Notes: a model not told the origin generated them from the letters alone. DNA of 64,000 nt from Clavelina lepadiformis (GCF_947623445.1 NC_135244.1:20212860-20276859), one strand, 5' to 3'. Positions 35,388 through 47,805 are shown, numbered from the stretch's first letter. Made by a program: numbers and translations.

Positions 35388-37800
35388 ACTGGTCAACACA
35401 CATTTTGGTGCCAAGAAAGTTTCAACGGTTTTAGGGTATTTTTATGTCGCTGAATCCAAAAATGGCATTAGTTTTTCCGAATTGGCTCTAGTTTTTGAGA
35501 TATTCCATGTTTTTGTTTCAAAAAGTGCTAAAAATACGCAAATTTTGACATAGGTAAAATTCTTTTTATACTACAACTTCGATGAGTCTACATCTGTCTT
35601 TTCAATCATGTCCATACAGTATTCATCTATTTCTGATGCGATATTGTTAAAGACGCAATCGTTAACACAGAGAGCCTTCTTTACGCGAATCATGTTTCAT
35701 GTGAAAATCAAGCAAAAATTATAAAACTTAGGCGATGTTAGCAGTAAACAACAGATTTTTGTAACGCAAAAACAGGCGACGTCAAAGCACAAACACTACT
35801 TTTAGTAACGCTCAATGTACATTTAGTAAGCTGTCAAAGCACGCTAATCAATCATATATCGGTACTGTAATACAAAAAAATTAGTCGATGCTTGTAAATT
35901 TTCTTTTGTACGACTTTCTGGAATGTGATGCAGCCAAGCAGTCACGTTGGAGACTCCAACAGTAGTCGGCCATCATATGGGCATCCCACCTGCCCTGATA
36001 CCTCTCTTCTATGACCTTAATGTCCTGGTGGAACCTTTCTCCCTGCTCTTCACTTAGATCACCAAGGTTTGCAGGAAAACGATCTAAGTGGCTGAAGAGA
36101 TAGTGAACCTTGATACTCATCTTCACACCCAAATCTTTCAACTTGGAAAGCATATCTTCCACCAATTCTTGGTAATTTTCAGCTTTTCGGTTACCAAGAA
36201 AGTTCTGTGTGACTAAAACAAACGATTGCCAAGCAGCAGACTCTGTGTCTGTCATGGACTGCACAAAACACACATCCTTTATGAGTTTGCGGATCTGAGG
36301 GCCATCAAAAATGCCTGCTTTAAGCTTTTCGATGGTCAAAGCAGGAAATGTTCTGCAAATATAGTTGAAGCAATCCCCAGTTGCAGGCAAGGCTTTCACA
36401 AATTGCTTCATCAAACCAAGTTTTATGTGCAGCGGTGGAATGATGATCTTCTCTCTAGCAACTAAAGCTTCATTTATGATGTTACCTTCACCTACTCTCA
36501 TGGAATCTCTAAGTGGCCACCCTTTCTTCACCCAGTGATCAGTGCGCGCTCGGCTATCCCACAAGCAGATAAAACATGGGTATTTTGTATATCCGCTTTG
36601 CTGGCCAAGCAAAAAATTTACCATCTTCAAGTCTACACAGATTAACCATTGGTGAGAGTCATAATCCAGTTTCTGTAATACCGTTTTAATGTTGTTGTAC
36701 TCTTCTTTTAGTTTTGTTGAGTGGCCAATTGGGAGAGATGCATATCTGTTACCATTATGTAGCAATACACATTTCAAACTCCTTTTCGAACTGTCTATGA
36801 ATAAGCGCCACTCTTGAGGTCTATATTGTGGCACTCCCATTTTCAGCAGAAGCCCTTCGATGTCTTTGCAGTAAACAAGGTCATCTTGTTGGCTAAAATA
36901 CGGAAGTAATTCTTTCTCTCTTGTACGGTAGAATGTTATTGAAGCTCCGGTTCCAAGGCAGTTTTTGTCTTTGAGTCAGGATGCCAAAATTTCTGCTGCT
37001 TCTTTGGATAAGTTGAGATCCCTGATAAGATCGCTCAGCTCCTCCTGCTTGAATGGCTCTGGAATGAATGGACTGCTTTCGAACACACTTCCACTGCTCT
37101 CACTTGCAGAGCATATATATATACTGAACGACAATGTGACAGGTTGTCAATTCAGTCACAGGAAAATGCATCCTCCCAGTGACAAGGCCTAAGCATATTG
37201 TCAAACTTCCACTAATGAACTCAATTCTCACTTGAATTACAAAAAACCTCCACGTTTTCCAAACTTACTTATGTGAGCAATAGCTTGAACTTGACTCGTG
37301 GTATTCCTTTCTCTGGCTACAGAACTATTAAATTCTGATTACAACATCTTTAGTCTACAACAATATAGCTATAAAATGAGATATTGATATGATGTGATAA
37401 CTGAAGGGAGTACTCTACACTGTACATGTGGTGAACAATACAAAGAAACTGTAGCTTATCAGAATGATGCCGAAAATGGAGTGTTTTCAATGCCTTGTTT
37501 CTGAAGTAATGGGATGCTACAATAACAAATAGACATAGTGGAGTATCTGGTCCAAAATAAGTAATGCATACTGCCTAAGAGACATTTCCAATATGCATTT
37601 TACTGATGCTTGTGTTCACAATTGGCAGATACTAAAGTTAACGATTTTTCTCTGGTCAAAAATAAAAAACATCGATATCTCAAAAACTAGAGCCGATTCA
37701 AAGAAACGAATGTTATTTTCGGACTCAGCAGCCCAAAATTACCCAGAAACCATCAAAATATCTTTGGCACTCAAAAAAAATGTTTTTTTTGTTGGCCAGT
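35388..37800 (-). mobile_element. 2.4-kb TIR DNA transposon
   Basis: The left end ACTGGTCAACACACATTTTG and the reverse complement of the right end (ACTGGCCAAC...) start imperfect terminal inverted repeats of about 140 bp that share GGCTCTAGTTTTTGAGATAT. TTAT occurs on both sides (35384-35387 and 37802-37805, one extra G on the right). The uninterrupted paralogue at about 42145-42165 (TTTGATTATATAAGCACAAT) shows the empty site. The element carries one transposase-like frame on minus. I do not place it in a named superfamily. Confidence 0.85.
35881..37165 (-). pseudogene. Transposase-like ORF of the TIR element (widespread invertebrate repeat protein)
   Basis: The uninterrupted part, 36975-35881, gives 319 residues from its first ATG (36840). 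It contains EWRLFIDSSKRSLKCVLLHN, ICVDLKMVNFLLGQQSGYTK, CFICLWDSRARTDHW, IIIPPLHIKLGLMKQFVKAL, NFLGNRKAENYQELVEDML, HYLFSHLDRFPANLGDLSEE and QGERFHQDIKVIEERYQGRW. From memory these are marks of a repeat-borne protein that is common in hydra, aphids and other invertebrates; I have no curated name for it. The FID..S, D and E/H-rich blocks suggest an RNase H-like fold, which is inference. Upstream, the same frame is open from about 37165 to 36979 (SDLIRDLNLSKEAAEILAS), then an in-frame TGA (36978-36976) separates it from the main part. The usual N-terminal region is not recognised, so this copy is probably inactive. Confidence 0.7.
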
Positions 37801-37929
37801 GTTATATAAGCACAATAAGCTTAATACAGATCCTTTTAGTTTCAATGGTTTTGTATACAACATAGCCTACAGGGCTTTTATACGATTTTATTTGTTGGCA
37901 GCGCTTTCAAATGCTCAAATAATATTTGA

Positions 37930-38400
37930 CCATATTTATTAGCATTAAGAAATTGAGCATTTTGCTATAGACTTAATGGTACAAAAAATTGAATCATGAT
38001 ACTGTAGTTTTTGTATGAATAGCTGTTTCATGGTCGTTGGATATTTTTGTAGCATGTGTATATTCTTAAAGGTTTATTGTTACGTTTATTTTACAGCACT
38101 TAAATATCTGGATTTGTTAAAGTTTTTACTTCACTTTATTGCGCGTTAAAATTGCTGCATAGAAAGATACAGCCCACTATTGGAAGGAATTTGTCTTTGA
38201 TATATGTACAAAGCAGAAATTTGTCACGAATATCATCATGCTTTGTTTATGTTTAAGTGTAGAATTTAAAATGTATCTACAGTAACTAACCGTTTTATTG
38301 AAAATGACTTTGTTGTTTTTATGTACAATTTTATCACGTCGTTTAAAGAAAGCAATATAAGTTTTTTGAAAAATTAACTAAACTCAAATAACTAGAAATT
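37930..38400 (+). other. Chimeric unit joint: type A leader fused to adaptor-gene 3' flank
   Basis: Up to TTAATGGTACAAAAAATTG (about 37995) the sequence matches the leader just before the type A start codons (47740, 57570). From ATACTGTAGTTTTTGTATG onward it matches the 3' flank of the adaptor genes (28485). The signal exon that should follow the leader is absent. The same joint recurs at 42335. Confidence 0.7.
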
Positions 38401-38977
38401 GTCTGGTTAGCGATTGTATTTACAAGAATATTTTCTTTTCAAATTTTTATTGTACAAATTTTGTTTATACAGACGATTTTCCAACATTGGTTCCTTATAA
38501 TATGTATATCGTATTATAAAGGTTTTGCATACACCAATCCGGTAGCAAACGTTGCAATAATTATTACTTTTCATTTTTAGTCGTAAAAGCAATCGTTTGG
38601 GTCATACCAAAAGTAAAGCTCGGGTTCGTGAGAAAACTTGAAAACGGGGACGTTCGTGCCGAGCTTTCTGACTTAAGTTTAGGCTCGGCGCGTTTTATTA
38701 CTTTGCAAGCATCTATTACATACACACAGCACATTGCTTTCCTTATTAGAAGATATTGTTTGTGTATAAAGATATAATTATGACATAGAACGACTTAATG
38801 AGAGTCGCTTTCACCAACATTAATTTGTGCCATTAGTGCATTTGTGTATGTGTTGTATATATATACATCACCTGCAAGATGTTTGTTGTCGTTTAAATTA
38901 TCACTCAACTATCATTTGAACTATCAATCACTCGACACACTTAAAATTTGTTGGGTCAAATGTTGCAATCTTCAAGA

Positions 38978-39125
38978 TTTTACTCTAATTTGTGTTTGTG
39001 TGAACTGTACACGCTGTTGCTCGCATTTTTGGCACCAATCTTACCCAAGGCATAAAACGCCGATTGCAAGATTAAACCTATATATTGGCCAGCTGTATCT
39101 TTTGCGTGGCGCTTTACTTTTAGCT
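38978..39125 (+). promoter_or_regulatory. Shared upstream block, copy 9
   Basis: TTGTGTTTGTGTGAACTGTA, then CCCAAGGCATAAAACGCCGA and TTGCAAGATTAAACCTATAT. It ends about 245 bp before the start codon at 39369. Confidence 0.7.
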
Positions 39126-39368
39126 TCTTGAATTATTTCTTAAATTAATTTTTGCTTAATTATTAGCTTAAACTTTTGCTTATGTCTATACAAGTAGCTA
39201 CAATAGTACTTCGTTCTAGTAAACATTTCTTGATATTTTACAGGTTGTTAAAACATTTGCATTGTTATATTTAATTTCGTTTCTTCTTTCTTGGCCCTGA
39301 CTCAATTTCATGTAAATCTTTTAAATCAGCAGCAAAGTTTATTTATCCACAGCTATTTTTTTTTCAAA

Positions 39369-39854
39369 ATGAATCTTTTTAACGTTTTGTTCATAAAAAG
39401 GATAATTTCTTTGATCTGGTGCACAACTGAAGTTATTGCAACAACTGATTTGACAACAACGGCTGCAGGTGACGTTGGCATTTAAGTAATATTAAAGCTT
39501 TTTAAAAAGTTAGATTTTTATAAACGAAGCAGTTTAATCTATTTATGGAGTTTGCCTAATGACCTTTTCCAAAAGGTTTGGAAAATATGCAAGTCTTTAA
39601 CATTTAGTGTAACAGCTTCAAACTATGTTGCAGGTTACAACGAAACAACACCTGGACATAATGTAACTAAAACAAGTGATACCTTTAAGATTGTCATGAT
39701 AACAGTTTGCGTTCTTGCGCTTATGACAGTAATAAGTGTGAAGCTTTATGCTACGTTCTGTCCTATACACCGTCGACGAAGACTCAGTAACATTATCAAT
39801 AACATGTTTGTTGAATTTAACTTCCACAACTATTTTTTTTTTTCCAGAATTTGA
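39369..39854 (+). CDS. Type B small single-pass membrane protein, 106 aa
   Basis: Exon 1 is 39369-39468 (donor CAG|GTGACG) and exon 2 is 39634-39854, phase 1. The signal peptide is MNLFNVLFIKRIISLIWCTT; stalk EVIATTDLTTTAA, then GYNETTPGHNVTKTSDTF with two sequons (NET, NVT). The helix is KIVMITVCVLALMTVISVKL, followed by YATFCPIHRRRRLSNIINNM. The tail runs 15-20 residues beyond the sister at 44688, through VEFNFHNYFFFSRI, because the stop used there is absent here. This extension crosses a T-rich stretch and may be neutral. Block, leader and both exons are arranged as in the sister gene 5.3 kb further right. Confidence 0.65.
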
Positions 39855-40714
39855 TTGCTTTGCCCTGTCAAGATTAAGGTTCACTTTAGCTTACCTAAAC
39901 AAATTGATTACTCTTTCAGAAAATGAAAAACAAAACATGATATAGATCTACTATATGTCATTTGGTGATTCATTTCTAACATGAAATAGGAAAATTAATT
40001 TTTTAATACTGCAATCTAATATTTATCCATTTGTCACTCTTGAAAACAGAAACGAAACAGGATGCTCAGGAGCATTGTAAAAGACAATTGTCCACCAAAC
40101 ATTTTAAAATTTCATTACGGTGTCATCTGTGGATTTAGAGTAGGATTTCTGTTACTTTTAATTGGAAAAGTTTGCTTTATTTCTTGTTTATTTTGCTGCA
40201 TCCTGGTTATTTGAATTGCTTAACTTGCCTTTGCGCTTCATTTCTTGGTTAAATGTTACTTTAAACGACCAAATGCACATTGTTAAATAAACTTTCATCT
40301 TTTAAACGGTATACTGTAAATACAAAATATTTGACTTCTGCTGTTTTGTGCAAAATACAAAGAAACTATGTAATGTTTCCCGAAATTTTACTTCAATATC
40401 TGTTTGTCTGTATGGTCATGACAGTTTTACAGGTTCAACTGCTTGCAAGACGAAAAGATTGTTTATTTTAAATACCTACATAAACTTGGTTCACGATTAG
40501 ACTTTAACAACGTTATGTAGATCTCTTGTAATGTGGTAAACTTGAACAGTAGAACATTTTGAGTCAAAAACAGTGGCGAAGTAGAATTTATAAATCATCA
40601 TAAGACTGCACAGAGCAGTTTTGACAAATATTTTCTGTTAATGATCAATGGGTGGGGTTCTTTTGGGGATTTTAATGATATCAACGAATCAACGTAATCG
40701 TGTCCCAAGATGGT

Positions 40715-40990
40715 ACAAAGTTGTAAGTCGGTCGGGTTTGGGATTAAGTTTCTAAAAACGTTCGGGCAAGATTCGAGCCCGAATTTATACACACATACTG
40801 CTTCATTTGCATTGTAATTAATTTGCTTTTTTTGCTTAGGTGTAGGAAAGGATGATGAAGATGTCAAGGAATGTCAAAGAATGGCATCAAAAATGGCTTC
40901 GATTCATTCAGTAAATTTAACTTTCGGATCTAATTGGGGTTGGAAATAAATTTTCGGTTTCGGGCCGGATTCGAGTAAAAAATATAAGTT
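40715..40990 (+). repeat. Interspersed repeat R1, copy 2
   Basis: It is nearly identical to the copy at 32800, including the long minus frame (40598-40867), which is expected for a recent duplicate and not evidence of selection. Confidence 0.6.
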
Positions 40991-41018
40991 TACAACTCTG
41001 ACGTGCTAACAGCAACAG

Positions 41019-41124
41019 AAAATTTAAGTCATTAGAGACACGGAAGGTGACTGTTCATGTCCTGCCAAGTCAAGCGTCCTCCAAAGTGGAGTCATCCAGT
41101 GTTATTTCTCCAGACATAATATGA
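41019..41124 (+). other. 106-bp conserved open block, copy 2
   Basis: It follows AGCAACAG. The translation is the same as copy 1 (…VTVHVLPSQASSKVESSSVI, then SPDII). Confidence 0.35.
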
Positions 41125-41587
41125 AGCAAATAACAAGCAAAAATAGGCTTAGTCGTAGTTTCTATATTATTATATCATGTAAGAATTTACTGCAAATCAA
41201 GTTTGAGCGGAAGTTAACTGTCTGATTGAGTGAGTTACAGTATCTGCTACTTGCATGGGTATACATATAATTTATAACTGTCGCAAAAATGAACAAAAAC
41301 TCATGGTAATTTTAAAACAATAAATAATCGAAAATTTTTATATAAAATTTTATAAAAAATAATCTCTTGTCAAAAGATCCTTGCTTTCTTTGATTATCCA
41401 GTCATTGATGAACAGTTATTTACTATTACGTCAAAGTTAAGTCAAAGCTTGAAGTTGGGTACGTGTCATTTCATACATTACGTTTTTTTTAAATGCATGG
41501 GATGACTGTTGCTTCTTTACTTGATTGCTACTTGTTGTACAAATTTGAATTCTTCTAATAATATCAATTGCAGTAATAATTAATCAT

Positions 41588-41735
41588 TGCAAAGTATTTC
41601 TGTGCCTGTGCTGTGCAATCCGACCACAAATTCACCTTTCCGTCCTTGGGCGTGGAACGTTGTTCGCAAGATTAAGCCTTGCTTGGCGAATTACACCAGG
41701 TCAGATTTATTCTGTTTTGTGGTGGAGCTGTTAGT
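41588..41735 (+). promoter_or_regulatory. Shared upstream block, copy 13 (no gene follows)
   Basis: It is type A-like: CTTGGGCGTGGAACGTTGTT and CGCAAGATTAAGCCTTGCTT. The leader that follows ends at the chimeric joint at 42335, so no signal exon is downstream. Confidence 0.65.
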
Positions 41736-42149
41736 TGTTTTCCGTTAAGTTGTCATTGCAGTTACAAAACGTAGTTAGATGATGCTTTCTGCCATGACAA
41801 GTATTCTGCAAAGTAACTGCTAAAGATACAGCGAAAAGGTTAGTTCTTTGATATGATCGTCTGGTTTCTCTACTGACAGCTATAAAAATAAGCTTTCAAT
41901 TTTCACCCGGAAAATATCGTGTGTTGGAAACTGTTTTTAATAGTGTCTTGTTAACTTAGTCTAAATGTTATAACACAGGAACTTAACCCTAACCTAAATC
42001 TTCTGATTCTAAATCAAATTTTTCCAAAATCCAAAATAATTCTTGTAAAATCATCTGTTTGTATTCTTCTAAACTCGCCTAATGTCTTTAGCAACTGGTT
42101 GTATGAACATTATGGTGAAATTGTATCTATTGAAACACACATGGTTTGA

Positions 42150-42720
42150 TTATATAAGCACAATAAGCTTAATACAGATCCTTTTAGTTTCAATGGTTTT
42201 GTATACAACATAGCCTACGGGGCTTTTATACGATTTTATTTGTTGGCAGCCCTTACATATAATATTTGACTATATTTATTAGCATTAAGAGATTGAGCAT
42301 TTTGCTATAGACCTAAAGGTACAAAAAATTGAATCATGATACTGTAGTTTTTGTATGAATAGCCGTTTCATAGTCGTCGGATATTTTTGTAGCATGTGTA
42401 TATTCTTAAACGTTTATTGTTACGTTTATTTTACAGCGCTTAAATTACTGGATTTGTTAAAGTTTTTGTTAAACTTTATTGCTCGTTAAAATTGCTGCAT
42501 AGAAAGACACAGCCCACTGTTTGAAAGAAATTGTCTTTGATATATGTACAAAGCAGAAATTTGTCACGAATATCATCATGCTTTGTTTATGTTTAAGTGT
42601 AGAATTTAAAATGTATCCATAGTAACTAACCGTTTTATTGAAAATGACTTTGTTGTTTGTATGTACATTTTATCACGTCGTTTAAAGAAAGCAAGATAAG
42701 TTTTTTGGAAAATTAACTAA
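42150..42720 (+). other. Chimeric unit joint, second copy
   Basis: It has the same leader-to-3'-flank fusion as at 37995 (GGTACAAAAAATTGAATCAT, then ACTGTAGTTTTTGTATG), so the rearrangement happened once and was then duplicated. Confidence 0.7.
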
Positions 42721-44300
42721 ACAATTTTGTCATGGGTGTACCGTTTTGACCATAAAGCTGTGTTGCAATGTTAATGTTTGTTCATATTCTCACATCAACT
42801 GTTAATTCTTTTCATGATACTTTTAAGCGTTTTTGGTTCGGACGTTTAGACAGGGAAGTTTTAAAAAGTCAAATTAAAAACTTTACTTAAGATATGACTG
42901 ATATCATATATCTTGGTAAAATATTTAAAAGTCTTAAAAACGACGTACAACACGCATTGTCTTAATAAGTTTTTTGATTATATTTTACAGGTTAGATTCA
43001 TTATAAGCAGATTAGACTGAAAGTTGTAAAACTGTTCCGGAGGGTCTTTGGATTGAGGTCGTCATCACACACTAGAATGACGAGTTATGTTTGCGCAATG
43101 AAATTATTTTGGAAGGCAATGGATGTTATATATACAGCATACATTTGCAGTTTTATAGAACCAGTTGGATATGTCAAATATCGGAATGGAAGTGTTTCGT
43201 TTACTCTTCAGTGCATTAAAATTCAAGTGTGTTTGTAGAACAGTTTTGTGTAAGGATTTACAGTAAACAACAAACCTATTTTTTATGCAACTTAAAAAAC
43301 ATATACAGCAATACATCAATATACACGGTCAACGACAATAAAAACACACAAAATATTGATGTAGTTTAGTCATTCCGTGACATAATTACTTTCTTATACA
43401 TAAACAATTTCGTTTAATTTTAAAAGGATGGTCATGTACTACAGATTCTTGCAAAGTTTGTAAGTTTTTCACGCAAAGCGATTTCCTCAAGATCATTTTT
43501 CGAAATATCTCGAAACATTCCTATATTTCGTATATGGCAGTTTAAATATTCAGATTCCAACCTTGAAAAATAACAGAAATGTGTAAAAAATTAAGTCTTT
43601 TAAGTAAAAATTTAACCGGTTCAAAAGTAAATAAAGCAAAATTATGGAATAATATTGCATACGCCCGCTGGTTGTCGTCATCATACAAATAAATGGATGA
43701 AATACTTAAATAACTACAAATTGTCTGGTTAGCGATTGTATTTACACGAATAGTTTCTTTTCAATTATTTTTTTGTACAGAATTTGTTTATACAGACGAT
43801 TTTCCAACATTGGTTCCATGTAATATGTATATCGTATTATAAAGGTTTTGCATAAACCAATCCGGTAGCAAACGTTGCAATAATTATTACTTTTCATTTT
43901 TAGTCGTAAAAGCAATCGTTTGGGTCATACCAAAAGTAAAGCTCGGGTTCGTGAGAAAACTTGAAAACGGGGACGTTCGTGCCGAGCTTTCTGACTTAAA
44001 TTTAGGCTCGGCACGTTTTATTACTTTGCAAGCATCTATTACATACACACAGCACATTTCTTTCCTTATTAGAAGATATTGTTTGTGTATAAATATATAA
44101 TTATGATATAGAACGACTTAATGAGAGTCGCTTACACCAACATTAATTTGTGCCATTAGTGCACTGGTGTATGTGTTGTATGTATATACATCACCTGATA
44201 GATGTTTTTTGTCGTTTAAACTATCACTCAATTATCATTTAAAGTATCACTCCACACAATTAAAATTTGTTGGGTCAAATGTTGCAATCTTCAAGATTTT
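42720..44300. other. Remnant of adaptor-gene 3' flank; no gene
   Basis: 43190-43260 and 43410-43740 match 29040-29100 and 29560-29900. The frame 43053-43238 is not preserved in the relatives. Confidence 0.5.
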
Positions 44301-44301
44301 A

Positions 44302-44445
44302 CTCCAATTTGTGTTTGTGCGAACTGTACACGTTGTTGCTCGCATTTTTGGCACCAATCTTACCCCAGGCATAAAACGCCGATTGCAAGATTAAACCTAT
44401 ATATTGGCCAGCTGTATCTTGTGCGTGGCACTTTACGTTTTGCTT
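44302..44445 (+). promoter_or_regulatory. Shared upstream block, copy 10
   Basis: TTACCCCAGGCATAAAACGC, then GATTGCAAGATTAAACCTAT. It ends about 245 bp before the start codon at 44688, the same spacing as copy 9. Confidence 0.7.
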
Positions 44446-44687
44446 CTTCAATTATTTCTTCAATTATTATTACTTAATTATTAGCTTAAACTTTTGCTTA
44501 TGTCTATACAAGTAGCTACAATAGTACTTCGTTGTAATAAACATTTCCTGATATTTGACAGGTTGTTAAAACATTTGCATTGTTATATTTAATTTCGTTT
44601 CTACTTTCTTAGCCCTGACTCAATTTGATGTAAATCTTTTAAATCAGCGGCAAAGTTTATTTATCCACAGTTAGTTTTTTTTTCAAA

Positions 44688-45140
44688 ATGAATCTTTTTA
44701 ACGTTTTGTTCATAAAAAGTATAATTTGTTTGATCTGGTGCACAACTGAAGTTATTGCAACAACTGATTTCACAACAACGGCTGCAGGTGACGTTGGCCT
44801 TTAAGTAATATTAAAGCTTTTTAAAAAGTTAGATTTTTATAAACGAAGCAGTTTAATATATTTATGGAGTTCGCCTAATGACCTTTACCAATAGGTTTGG
44901 AATATATGCAAGTCTGTAACATTTAGTGTAACAGCTTCAAACTATGTTGCAGGTTACAACAAAACAACACCTGGACATAATGAAACTAAAGCAAGTGATT
45001 CCTGGAAGATTGTCATTATAACAGTTTGCATTCTTGTGGCTATGATAGTAATATTTGTGATGCTTTATGTTACGTTCTGCACTAGACACCGTCGACGAAG
45101 AGTCAATAACATTTTCAATAACATTTTTGTTGAAAATTAA
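44688..45140 (+). CDS. Type B small single-pass membrane protein, 95 aa
   Basis: Exon 1 is 44688-44787 (donor CAG|GTGACG) and exon 2 is 44953-45140 (acceptor GTTGCAG, stop TAA), phase 1. The signal peptide is MNLFNVLFIKSIICLIWCTT; the stalk is EVIATTDFTTTAA followed by GYNKTTPGHNETKASDSW, with two sequons (NKT, NET). The helix is KIVIITVCILVAMIVIFVML and the tail YVTFCTRHRRRRVNNIFNNI ends FVEN. Compared with 31495 and 39369 the signal and Arg-rich segments are strongly kept, while the stalk and distal tail vary. An optional third exon (acceptor TTTCAG at 45169-45174) is possible. Function unknown. Confidence 0.65.
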
Positions 45141-46009
45141 CTTATACATGTTTTTTGCTTTGATTACTCTTTCAGAAAATGAAAAACATGATATAGATCT
45201 ACTATATAAAGATCATTTGGTGATTCATTTCTAAAATAAAAAAGGAAAATTACTTTTTTAATACTGCAATGTAATATTTTTCGATTTGTCACTTTTGAAA
45301 ACAGAAACGAAACAGGATGCTCAGGAGCATTGTAATAGACAATTGTCTTCCAAAAATTTTAAAATTTCATTATGGTGTCATCTGTTCATTTAGAGTAGAA
45401 TTTCTGTTACTTTTAATTGGAAAATGTTGCTTTATTTCTTGTTTATTTTGCTGCATCCTGGTTATTTGAATTGCCTAAATTGCTTTTGCGCTTCATTTCT
45501 TGGTTAAATGTTACTTCAAACGACCAAATGCACCTTGTTAAATAACCTTTCATCTTTTAAACGGTATACTGTAAATACAAAATATTTGACTTCTGCTGTT
45601 TTGTGCAAAATACAAAGTAAATGTTTGTAAATTTGTAAACTGTGTTATGTTTCCCGAAATTTTACTTCAATATCTGTCTGTTTGTATGGTCATGACAGTT
45701 TTACAGGTTCAACTGCTTGCAAGACGAAAATATTGTTTACTTTAAATACCTACATAAACTTGGTTCACGATTAGACTTTAACAACCTTATGTAGCTGTCT
45801 TGCAAAGTGGTACACTTAAACGGTAAACTATTCAGAGTCAAAAACAGTGGCAAAGTAGAATACATAAATCATGATAAGACTGCACATTTTGCCAAGATGT
45901 ATTTTCTGTTAACAATAAATGGGTGGGGTTCTTTTAGAGATTTTAACGATATCTACGATCCACCATAATCGTGTCGCAAGATGGTAAAAAATTGTAAGTC
46001 GCATGGGGC

Positions 46010-46260
46010 ATTTTAGTTCGGGTTTGGGCTTAAGTTTCTAAACACGTTCAGGCAAAATTGGAACCCGAATTTATACCCAAACACTGCCTCATTTGCATTG
46101 TAATTATTTTGCCTTTTTTTGCTTAAATGTAGGAAAGGATGATGAAGATGTTAAGGAATATCAAAACATGGCTTTGATTTATTCAGTAAATTTAACTTTT
46201 GGATCTAATTGGGGTTTCAAATAAATTTTCGGTTTCGGGCCGGATTCGAGTAAAAAATAT
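46010..46260 (+). repeat. Interspersed repeat R1, copy 3
   Basis: TTCGGGTTTGGGCTTAAGTT to TTTCGGGCCGGATTCGAG. The internal frames differ from copies 1 and 2 by small indels. Confidence 0.6.
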
Positions 46261-46293
46261 AAGTTTACTACTCCGACGTGCTAACAGCAACAG

Positions 46294-46399
46294 AAAATTT
46301 AAGTCATTGGAAACACGGAAGGTGACTGTTCATGTCCTGCCAAGTCAAGCGTCCTCCAAAGTGGAGTCATCCAGTGTTATTTCTTCAGACATAATATGA
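46294..46399 (+). other. 106-bp conserved open block, copy 3
   Basis: It follows AGCAACAG and ends in SSSVISSDII. Here the frame is open back to an ATG at 46199, giving 66 codons, but the part before the CAG lies in repeat R1. Confidence 0.35.
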
Positions 46400-46974
46400 A
46401 GCAATAACAAGCAAAAAATAAGCTTGTAAATTCTATATCATTATATCATGTAAGAATATACTGCAAATCAAGTTTGAGCGGACGTAAACTGTCTGATTGA
46501 GTGAGTTATAGTATCTGTTGCTTGCATGGGTATACACATAGTTTATAACTGTCCTAAAAATGAATAACAACTTATGATAATTTTAAAACAATAAATAATC
46601 GAACATTGTTACTTTTTGTTAAACAATTAGTACCATATTCTCTGTTAAACACTTTTTTTGTTAAAATAATCTCTTGTTAAAAGATCCTTGCTTTCTTCGG
46701 TTATATCCAGCAGATAAACGGTCATTTACTATATTCAGATTCATGTAAACCCTAAAGTTAAGTCAAAGCTTAAAGTTAGCTACAGGGTATTTCTTACATT
46801 AGGTTTTTTTAAAAGGCTGGGATATCTGTTGCTTCTTTACTTGATTGTTACTTTTTGTACAAATTGGAATTCTTCTCATCAAAATCGCTAAATGTATTAT
46901 CTCCACGTAAAATATGCAACGTTGTCTTTTCAACATGTAATAATTACTATAGTTCTTTTTAATTACAGAAATAA

Positions 46975-47125
46975 TCATTGCAAAGTATTTCCGTGCCTGT
47001 GCTGTGTAAACCGCCCGCAAATTAAGATTTCCGTCCTCAGGCGTGCAACGTTACTCGCAAGATTGAGCCTTGCTTGGCGAGTTACAGCACGTCTGATTTA
47101 TTCTGTTTTGTGGTTGAGGTGTGAG
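46975..47125 (+). promoter_or_regulatory. Shared upstream block, copy 14
   Basis: TTTCCGTGCCTGTGCTGTGT, then CTCAGGCGTGCAACGTTACT, CGCAAGATTGAGCCTTGCTT and a donor-like GGTGTGAGTTG at its end. It is about 680 bp before the start codon at 47806. Confidence 0.7.
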
Positions 47126-47805
47126 TTGTTTTCCGATCAGTTGTCATTACGGTTACAAAAAATAGTTAAATAATGCTTACTGGTTTGAAAAGTATTCTGC
47201 AAAGTAACTGCTAAAGATACAGCGAAAAGGTTAATTCTTTCATAAGATCGTCTGGTTTCTCTATTGATAGCTATAAAAATAAGCTTTCATTTTTGTTGTG
47301 TTGTCATTGTTTCATCGGAAACTATAAGACGTTCTAAACTATTTTTCATAGTCTCTTGTTAACTTAGCTTAAATGTTGTAACACAGGAACCTAAACCTAA
47401 CCTAAATCTTTTTATTCTAAATCAAATTTTTCCAAAATCCATTAAAATTCTTGTAAAATCACCTCTTCTGTTTCCTTCTAAACTCGCCTGCGGTCATTTG
47501 CAACTGATCGTATGGCCATTATTGTGAAATAGTCTCTATTAAAATACATATGGTTTGATTATAATGGCTTAAATAACTTAATACAGAAACTTGCAATTTC
47601 CACAGTTTTCTGTATGGTATAGTCTGCAGAATTTTTATACGCTTTTATTTGTTGGCAGTTCTTTGAATTGTTGAAAATATTTGACCATATATATAAGCAG
47701 TAACAACTTTAATATTTTGTTATAGACTTATTTGTACAAAACATTGCTTTAAGGAGATTGTTAAACAGTAAAGTGGTACCATTATCGTTTAGAATAGGTT
47801 TGAAA

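Larger units (their letters stand above)
34387..37930 (+). repeat. Tandem duplication, second copy, split by a transposon
   Basis: This copy is 34387-35387 plus 37802-37930. Only this copy carries the insertion, so the duplication is older than the transposon. Confidence 0.85.

Noticed and set aside
47758-47805. Extended N-terminus upstream of the type A start codon
   Set aside because: The frame is open but begins with TTG, and the residues would precede a normal signal peptide; ATG 47806 is the natural start.
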